Positions 4,093 to 8,115 of a stretch of DNA of 8,115 nucleotides are shown piece by piece. The notes under the pieces are model-generated. The model was not told the origin of the DNA. It did not search any database and saw only the letters and a program-made list of their open reading frames with translations. Position 1 is the first letter of the stretch. Every line of letters starts with the position of its first letter. Position numbers and translations under genes: made by a program. The stretch is from Alphaproteobacteria bacterium (lineage in GTDB: Bacteria; Pseudomonadota; Alphaproteobacteria; Caulobacterales; Maricaulaceae), in contig JAUIEH010000102.1 of assembly GCA_030428405.1 (NCBI GenBank), forward strand, positions 1 to 8,115, read 5' to 3'.

Positions 4093-5027
4093 GAGCGCTC
4101 CAGAAGGGAAAAGGAACGCACGCCCTCTTCCAGTTTCAGAATTTCAACCGGCGTCCGCATCGTCAGCGGTTCGCCGTCCAACGCAATTTGCGCAACGCCG
4201 TCACAGTGCAGTTCTACCCGCTTTGATAAAAATTCATGTGAGCTCGGATCATTGGCGACGTCGGCGTTGATGGCTGCGCCGGTGAGCCGCGCCAGGTCCA
4301 TCAGACCGTTGGGGTCGAGAACGACGCCGCGCATTTTTTCTTCCGTCGATGCATCAAAACCGAGCAGCTCCTCGCCTGCCCCGACAGCGACGGCCACGCC
4401 TGAAACCTTGGTCGGCTCGCCGTCTTCGATTTGGAGCATGATATCGGCATGCGCAGCGCCTTCAACCGCAGCCGCCGCGTGTGAAATGATTTCACCAATC
4501 GGCAGAATATCGCCTGAGCGCACCGACTCGCGCGCCTTCATCGCTTCGACAGGAAAACCCGCCGCCACCGTCAAAAAGAACATCCGTCCGTTTGCGGAGC
4601 CAGTCGGCAGGCGGATGCGCCGCGCCTCTCCGAGCCGATGGAAAATCTCTTCCGGCGAAGCCTCGCCGAACAATGCGCGCGCCAAAACGTTCATCGTGCC
4701 GAACGGCAATGGAGCCGCCGGGACGCCGGCGGCGTGCGCCTTCTCGGCCGCGCCACGGAACGACCCGTCACCGCCCGCGATCAGCAAAGCGTCGCACCCG
4801 CGCGCGAGAGCCTCATCGACGGCAACGTCCATTTCGTCGGGCGCCACCGCTGCAAAAGAGGCGAGTTCGGGCCCGCCATGCGACTGCAGCGCCACGCGAA
4901 ACGGCACGATGCGGTCATCATCGAGACCGCCGGCGTTGCGATTGGCGACGACGGCGACTGACAGCCTGCTCGCTTGAGCGGTGACTTGATCAGGCATTTG
5001 TTCAGCGGCGACGGTTTGCGTTTTCAT
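4089..5027 (-). CDS. Diacylglycerol kinase-family lipid kinase
   Basis: A 312-residue protein of the DAGK/sphingosine-kinase catalytic family (DgkB/YegS/BmrU type), which phosphorylates a lipid hydroxyl with ATP. The N-terminal nucleotide-binding part has NRNAGG (29-34), AGGDGSF (84-90) and PFGTMNVLAR (108-117). The third differs slightly from the common GTxNDLAR, with valine for aspartate. The C-terminal beta-sandwich contains AGFPVEA (156-162) and the acidic LDGEPL (283-288). The frame is open to an ATG at 5054, but that has no ribosome binding site. AAAGG lies seven bases before the ATG at 5027, so I use the latter. It follows the channel gene after 78 bases with no clear terminator and overlaps the phosphoesterase gene by four bases. 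The substrate, diacylglycerol or another lipid, is not determined. Confidence 0.9.
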   Translation of the reverse strand: MKTQTVAAEQMPDQVTAQASRLSVAVVANRNAGGLDDDRIVPFRVALQSHGGPELASFAAVAPDEMDVAVDEALARGCDALLIAGGDGSFRGAAEKAHAAGVPAAPLPFGTMNVLARALFGEASPEEIFHRLGEARRIRLPTGSANGRMFFLTVAAGFPVEAMKARESVRSGDILPIGEIISHAAAAVEGAAHADIMLQIEDGEPTKVSGVAVAVGAGEELLGFDASTEEKMRGVVLDPNGLMDLARLTGAAINADVANDPSSHEFLSKRVELHCDGVAQIALDGEPLTMRTPVEILKLEEGVRSFSLLERS

Positions 5028-5105
5028 CTTTCGACCTTTCTTGGAACGGAGCATTTTCTGAGACGGAGAAGGCGCGCTCGATACGGCTGGCGCGGGCTCC
5101 GGCTG

Positions 5106-6332
5106 CTACGCTAAATGCGCCGGCTCTCTTTTTTGTTCAGTGTCCGCACTGTCGTCCTCGCGAGCGCGGCCATTTCTGGCGATCTCGCGCGGATCGACGC
5201 TCTTGCCGTCCGGGGCGGCCAGCTGCAGCGTGCGCGTCGGATAAGCGAAGTCCACGCCTTCCTTGAGGAAGCGGCGATAAAGGCGCGTGTTCACCGCATG
5301 GCGCATGTCCATCATGGTGTCGTAGTCACGGGCAAGGACATGGAAGACGATTTCATAGTCAAGCGAGCTGCCGGCGAACTCTTTGAAATGCGCGCGATCG
5401 AAGCGCGCCTTTTCGAGGTCCTCGATTTCTTCGCGCACCCAGTTGGGAATCTCATCGAGATGGTCCGGGTCTGTTTGATAGGTGACGCCGATGGTCATTA
5501 CGACGCGACGTTCGTCCAGCCGCTCGTAGTTGTGGATCTCGGCGTCGAGAAGATTGGTGTTGGAGATGACGACCTGCTCGCCTGAGAGCGCACGGATGCG
5601 CGTGGTCTTGAGGCCGATCTCCTCTACTTCGCCGATGACGTCGTTGAAAATGATCAGATCACCCTTGCGGAACGGCTTGTCGAACAGGATCGACAACGCC
5701 GAGAACAGATCCGCAAAAATGCCTTGCGCGGCGAGCCCGATGGCGATGCCGCCGACGCCAAGACCGGCGATCAGAGCGGTCACGTCGACGCCAAGATTAT
5801 CCAAGACGACCAGAAGCGCGATCGACCAGACGACGACATTAACGAACCAGCCCAGGATGGACATCGCGCTACGAAGCGTTGAGGCGTCTTCACCACCGCG
5901 CACGGCTTGGCGCTTGATGAGCGAAACCAAAATGCCGCGCGCAACGACGGCGGCCTGAAGCACGCCCGCGATCAATAAAAGCGTGCCCAGAATGGCGCCG
6001 ACCGGTTCAGGAGGCGAAGAGTAGCGCGCAGCGATTGCGAGCGAAGCGATCAGCAGGAACAGCGTGCTGATGCGTCCGACCGCGCGCCCGGCGATTGCGC
6101 CGAACGTGTAGGCGTCTTTCCAGTCGCGGCCGCGCAACATGCGCGCTAAGATACTGCGCGCGAGCAGCAGGACGAAGAATGTTCCGATTGCGACGCCGCC
6201 CGCTATGGCGGCCTCTTCGCCCGAGCCCGTCACCCAATTAGAAAACGCATCAGCGAAGGATTGCAGAGACGCTCCGACCTCGCCCAACGCGCCGTCGAGA
6301 AATTCCATGGCGTCGGATGCAGGCGCTGTCAT
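5106..6332 (-). CDS. MscS-family mechanosensitive channel
   Basis: A 408-residue inner-membrane channel of the small-conductance mechanosensitive family, which opens under membrane tension to release solutes on osmotic downshift. It has an N-terminal non-conserved segment and predicted helices near 41-64, 84-104, 111-137 and 157-178. The glycine/alanine-rich pore helix comes next (VTALIAGLGVGGIAIGLAAQ, 184-203). The hallmark DKPFRKGD (218-225) opens the beta domain, where IGEVEEIGLKTTRIR and the NTNLL segment are typical. The alpha/beta domain ends FAYPTRTLQL (362-371) before a charged, probably disordered tail. With two to three more helices than E. coli MscS, it is a mid-sized member. The frame extends upstream to 6407, but GGAG seven bases before the ATG at 6332 sets the start. 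An EcfG-type promoter lies at 6467-6443, and the lipid-kinase and phosphoesterase genes follow in the same direction. Confidence 0.95.
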   Translation of the reverse strand: MTAPASDAMEFLDGALGEVGASLQSFADAFSNWVTGSGEEAAIAGGVAIGTFFVLLLARSILARMLRGRDWKDAYTFGAIAGRAVGRISTLFLLIASLAIAARYSSPPEPVGAILGTLLLIAGVLQAAVVARGILVSLIKRQAVRGGEDASTLRSAMSILGWFVNVVVWSIALLVVLDNLGVDVTALIAGLGVGGIAIGLAAQGIFADLFSALSILFDKPFRKGDLIIFNDVIGEVEEIGLKTTRIRALSGEQVVISNTNLLDAEIHNYERLDERRVVMTIGVTYQTDPDHLDEIPNWVREEIEDLEKARFDRAHFKEFAGSSLDYEIVFHVLARDYDTMMDMRHAVNTRLYRRFLKEGVDFAYPTRTLQLAAPDGKSVDPREIARNGRAREDDSADTEQKREPAHLA

Positions 6333-6442
6333 GTACTGTCTCCTGGTGATGATTTCGCTTGGGACGTCGTCCGCCGCGCCGGCGAATTCCGCAGGCGCAG
6401 ACGACAATCCCGCCGCCCGCGACTACGGGCGCTCGGCAGAAA

Positions 6443-6467
6443 AACGCGCCTTGGCTCAATTGGTTCC
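6443..6467 (-). promoter_or_regulatory. EcfG-type promoter of the channel-kinase-phosphoesterase unit
   Basis: Reading leftward, GGAAC (6467-6463), 16 bases, CGTT (6446-6443). The predicted start near 6436 gives a leader of about 100 bases before the channel ATG. It is divergent from the promoter at 6537. Confidence 0.75.
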
Positions 6468-6479
6468 ATGGCGTTTCGA

Positions 6480-6501
6480 GCGGCGGTTGAAATCCCGCCG
6501 C
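6480..6501. other. Hairpin between divergent EcfG-type promoters
   Basis: A 7-bp GC-rich inverted repeat (6480-6486 with 6495-6501) with an eight-base spacer lies between the two -35 elements at 6467-6463 and 6537-6541. It might be an operator for a shared regulator or simply a chance GC-rich repeat. Nothing else is recognisable in the 6333-6604 gap besides the two promoters and ribosome binding sites. Confidence 0.25.
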
Positions 6502-6536
6502 CGATAAGCGTGAGACGCGAAAATCGAGATTTTTCG

Positions 6537-6562
6537 GGAACCCGCGCCGAGAATGAGACGTT
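6537..6562 (+). promoter_or_regulatory. EcfG-type promoter of the PRC-barrel-CsbD unit
   Basis: GGAAC (6537-6541), 17 bases, CGTT (6559-6562). The predicted start near 6569 leaves about 36 bases before the ATG at 6605. Confidence 0.75.
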
Positions 6563-6604
6563 GTCTTCCTCACTCAACGGAACATTGCTGTTCGGAGTGA
6601 TGAA

Positions 6605-7339
6605 ATGAAACGCATGCTTACGACCGTCGCCGCCATTGCGCTGTTCGCCGGCGCGACCTACGCCCAAAGCGCCAACGCTCAGGATGCTGCGCGCTTTGAC
6701 GTGATCGACGCAGCGGTTGAAGCTTCCCTCAGTGTAGACAGCGATTCCGCGTTGCGCATTGATCCGTTCGAAAACGACCTTATGCGCGGCGCCGATATTC
6801 TCGGTCTTGTCATTGAGAATGGCGAGGAGCTGAACGCACATATCGCCGACGCCTATATGACGGCCGACGGCGAGATCGAATATTTCATCGTCAGCGAGGG
6901 CGGTTTCTATGGTGAAGGCGGCCAACGCGCCGTTCTGGCGCCGCCGATTGTCACACTGAATTACGAAGCCGGCGGCGAGCTGAGCGCACACACGGAATAT
7001 GATCAGAATGATCTTTCGCGTCTTGTCGACGTCGTGAGCGATCGACGCTTCAATCCGCGGCCTGCGCCGTTTGCTGAATTTGACGGCTGGGCGCTCGCCT
7101 CGGTCATCCACAGCCCGGTCAGCACGGAAACGACCGAAAATTTCGGTCTGGTTGAAGACGTTCTGTTTAGTGACGACCACCGCGCGCTTTACGCCCTCAT
7201 TCACGCTGACGGCCGCATGATGGCGGTGAGCTGGGATGATCTGGTCATCGAAGACCAGGCTGGCGAAGCGAATATTTCGATCGCTCTCGATGATGCGACG
7301 CTTGAGATGCGTCCCTCGCTCGCGATCGCCACCAACTAA
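6605..7339 (+). CDS. Exported PRC-barrel protein
   Basis: A 244-residue protein with a Sec signal peptide: MKRM, a hydrophobic core and cleavage at ATYA-QS (20/21) or ANA-QD (25/26). It would act in the periplasm. Residues 61-118 fit a PRC-barrel domain: start DILGLVIENGEEL, a central ADAYMTADGEIEYFIVSEGG and an end near LAPPIVTL. A second, more diverged PRC-like segment spans about 158-216, with FGLVEDVLFSDD, ALYALIHADG and VSWDDLVIE. PRC-barrels are small beta-barrels named for photosynthetic reaction centre H subunits and RimM; exported forms are common in Alphaproteobacteria with unknown partners. GGAG (6594-6597) lies seven bases before the ATG. The overall composition is acidic. CsbD follows 70 bases downstream without an intervening promoter match, so they are probably co-transcribed. 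A second exported PRC-barrel gene begins at 7771. Confidence 0.85.
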   Translation: MKRMLTTVAAIALFAGATYAQSANAQDAARFDVIDAAVEASLSVDSDSALRIDPFENDLMRGADILGLVIENGEELNAHIADAYMTADGEIEYFIVSEGGFYGEGGQRAVLAPPIVTLNYEAGGELSAHTEYDQNDLSRLVDVVSDRRFNPRPAPFAEFDGWALASVIHSPVSTETTENFGLVEDVLFSDDHRALYALIHADGRMMAVSWDDLVIEDQAGEANISIALDDATLEMRPSLAIATN

Positions 7340-7379
7340 TCCGTAACAGGATTACGAGCCGCTCCGGCCGGCAGCCGGA
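7337..7379 (+). other. Two small hairpins between the PRC-barrel gene and csbD-like gene
   Basis: TAATCC (7337-7342) pairs with GGATTA (7349-7354), overlapping the stop codon, and TCCGGC (7363-7368) pairs with GCCGGA (7374-7379). Neither is followed by a T-run. They may slow readthrough or set the relative amounts of the two messages; a full terminator is not supported. Confidence 0.35.
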
Positions 7380-7409
7380 TCAACGTGAACGAATGAAAAG
7401 GAACATGTC

Positions 7410-7604
7410 ATGGGCGACATTCTTGAAGGCAAATGGAATCAGGTGAAGGGCTCGGCCAAGCAGGCCTGGGGCAAGCTGACCGACGATGACCTCAAAGAGG
7501 TCGAAGGCCGCTTCGACAAGCTCGTCGGCAAGCTGCAGGAACGCTATGGCTGGGAAAAAGCTGAAGCCGAAGCCAAAGCACGCGACTGGCTGAACGAGAA
7601 GTAA
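7410..7604 (+). CDS. CsbD family stress protein
   Basis: A 64-residue, highly charged cytoplasmic protein of the CsbD family, named for a Bacillus sigma-B-controlled gene and found as a stress protein in many bacteria. The signature is complete: an N-terminal ILEGKWNQVKGSAKQAWGKL, then LTDDDLKEVEGRFDKLVGKL, and a C-terminal lysine/alanine/glutamate-rich helix, RYGWEKAEAEAKARDWL. The length is typical of the family. The protein is predicted to be flexible and helical; its molecular function is unknown. AAGGA (7398-7402) is seven bases upstream of the ATG. No exact EcfG-type element precedes this gene itself, so it probably depends on the promoter at 6537-6562 through the PRC-barrel gene. It ends 26 bases before a strong terminator. 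Confidence 0.95.
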   Translation: MGDILEGKWNQVKGSAKQAWGKLTDDDLKEVEGRFDKLVGKLQERYGWEKAEAEAKARDWLNEK

Positions 7605-7630
7605 TTCCGTCAAGGCCGACTGCCGCAAAT

Positions 7631-7663
7631 AATGCGTCGCCCAACCCCGGGCGGCGCATTTTT
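7631..7663 (+). terminator. Intrinsic terminator after csbD-like gene
   Basis: A 12-bp stem (7631-7642 with 7649-7660, one T-G wobble) with a six-base loop runs into TTTTT at 7659-7663, 26 bases beyond the CsbD stop. The rest of the 7605-7770 gap contains only the next promoter and ribosome binding site. Confidence 0.88.
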
Positions 7664-7721
7664 GTTGGTAAATTTCAACATATTGGATTGGACGACTTTC
7701 GGAATTAGCGCAGCGCGACAC

Positions 7722-7746
7722 GGAACCTTCAGTACGCCGATACGTT
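7722..7746 (+). promoter_or_regulatory. EcfG-type promoter of the second PRC-barrel gene
   Basis: GGAAC (7722-7726), 16 bases, CGTT (7743-7746). The predicted start near 7753 leaves a leader of about 18 bases that just includes the GGAG at 7761-7764. Confidence 0.75.
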
Positions 7747-7770
7747 CTATCCGGCGTCATGGAGAAACAC

Positions 7771-8115
7771 ATGAAAACGCTTTCAATCGCGATGTCGCTC
7801 AGCATTCTCGCCGGCGTCGGCGCGATCACATTCCAGAACACGCCGAGCCAGGGTCGCGTGCTGGAGGTCCTTGAAGATGACGGTCAGTACCCGCCGATCC
7901 GCCAGGCGTCACAGACCACAGGCGCGCCGGGCTCCAATGTCGTGCGCGTCGGCATCTCGCCGGATGTCCCGCGCAGGCTGCGCGACGTCGATTCAATCGA
8001 AAGCCCGCAGGCGGTCCTGGTCGGACGGCGCGTGTTTGGCGCGGACGACCAATATTTTGGTCGCGTCGACGACGTCGTCGAGGACGCCAATGGCTTCGCG
8101 CGGATACTCGTGCTT
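7771..8115 (+). CDS. Second exported PRC-barrel protein, cut by the window edge
   Basis: An open frame of 115 codons runs off the right end without a stop. GGAG (7761-7764) lies six bases before the ATG, and an EcfG-type promoter and the preceding terminator make it a separate unit. The N-terminus (MKTLSIAMSLSILAGVGAIT) looks like a signal peptide or membrane anchor with a cleavage site near residue 19. A low-complexity, proline- and glutamine-containing linker follows to about residue 80. From residue 82 a PRC-barrel begins: VLVGRRVFGADDQYFGRVDD, then VVEDANGFARILVL at the edge. This matches the start of the family (a glycine-containing first strand, then GxVxDVxxD). It is not a close copy of the PRC-barrel protein at 6605. 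The call rests on about 34 residues of the domain plus context. Confidence 0.8.
   Translation, partial: MKTLSIAMSLSILAGVGAITFQNTPSQGRVLEVLEDDGQYPPIRQASQTTGAPGSNVVRVGISPDVPRRLRDVDSIESPQAVLVGRRVFGADDQYFGRVDDVVEDANGFARILVL

Noticed and set aside
6579..6583. An extra GGAAC just before the PRC-barrel gene, and similar GGAAC at 1281, 4757, 5043 and 7400
   Set aside because: None is followed by CGTT at 16 or 17 bases, and the ones at 4757 and 7400 lie in a gene or in a ribosome binding site region.
6329..7204. A leftward 291-codon frame opposite the PRC-barrel gene
   Set aside because: It is a shadow of a gene with strong family, signal-peptide and ribosome-binding evidence, and it overlaps the channel gene promoter; no domain is recognisable in its translation.
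1..8115. CRISPR arrays, insertion sequences, tRNA or rRNA genes, toxin-antitoxin or phage genes
   Set aside because: No regularly spaced direct repeats, transposase or integrase frames, tRNA-like folds or terminal inverted repeats were seen in any gap.

Overview
The window looks like chromosomal DNA of a high-GC alphaproteobacterium, possibly near Caulobacterales, Hyphomonadaceae or Parvularculaceae (the exact family is a guess). The clearest reason is not any single gene. Eight copies of an exact GGAAC-N16/17-CGTT element occur, each placed correctly upstream of a start codon or of a putative small RNA. This is the promoter consensus of EcfG-type sigma factors, which run the general stress response of Alphaproteobacteria. 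The encoded products (Dps, CsbD, DUF1328, entericidin-like lipoproteins, PRC-barrel proteins, a MscS-type channel) are typical members of such regulons. I read the window as a general-stress-response island. The genes for the sigma factor, NepR and PhyR are not in view.

Left part (1-1300). A gene truncated by the window edge runs leftward from 119. A Crp/Fnr-family regulator (242-994, minus) follows, with a GTG start and its own EcfG-type promoter. Between this regulator and the next gene, a further EcfG-type promoter (minus, 1189-1213) has no reading frame behind it. About 50 bases downstream of the predicted transcript start comes a strong intrinsic terminator. I interpret this as a stress-induced small RNA of about 100 nt with a C-rich loop.

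Middle (1271-3304). A rightward entericidin-like lipoprotein converges on a leftward DUF1328-lipoprotein pair, with two perfect hairpin terminators between them. Further right lies a leftward pair: a DUF1328-like membrane protein with an acidic tail, then Dps. The promoter of this pair is embedded in the last codons of the upstream phosphoesterase gene.

Right-centre (3277-6467). A leftward unit encodes a MscS-type channel, a diacylglycerol-kinase-family lipid kinase and a calcineurin-like phosphoesterase. The last two overlap by four bases. An EcfG-type promoter lies upstream of the channel gene.

Right end (6537-8115). Two rightward units start from EcfG-type promoters. One carries an exported PRC-barrel protein followed by CsbD and a terminator. 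The other is a second exported PRC-barrel protein cut by the window edge. Together the island appears to couple envelope reinforcement, osmotic release, DNA and iron protection, and probably post-transcriptional control to one stress sigma factor. The promoter matches are read directly from the sequence; the regulatory interpretation is inference.
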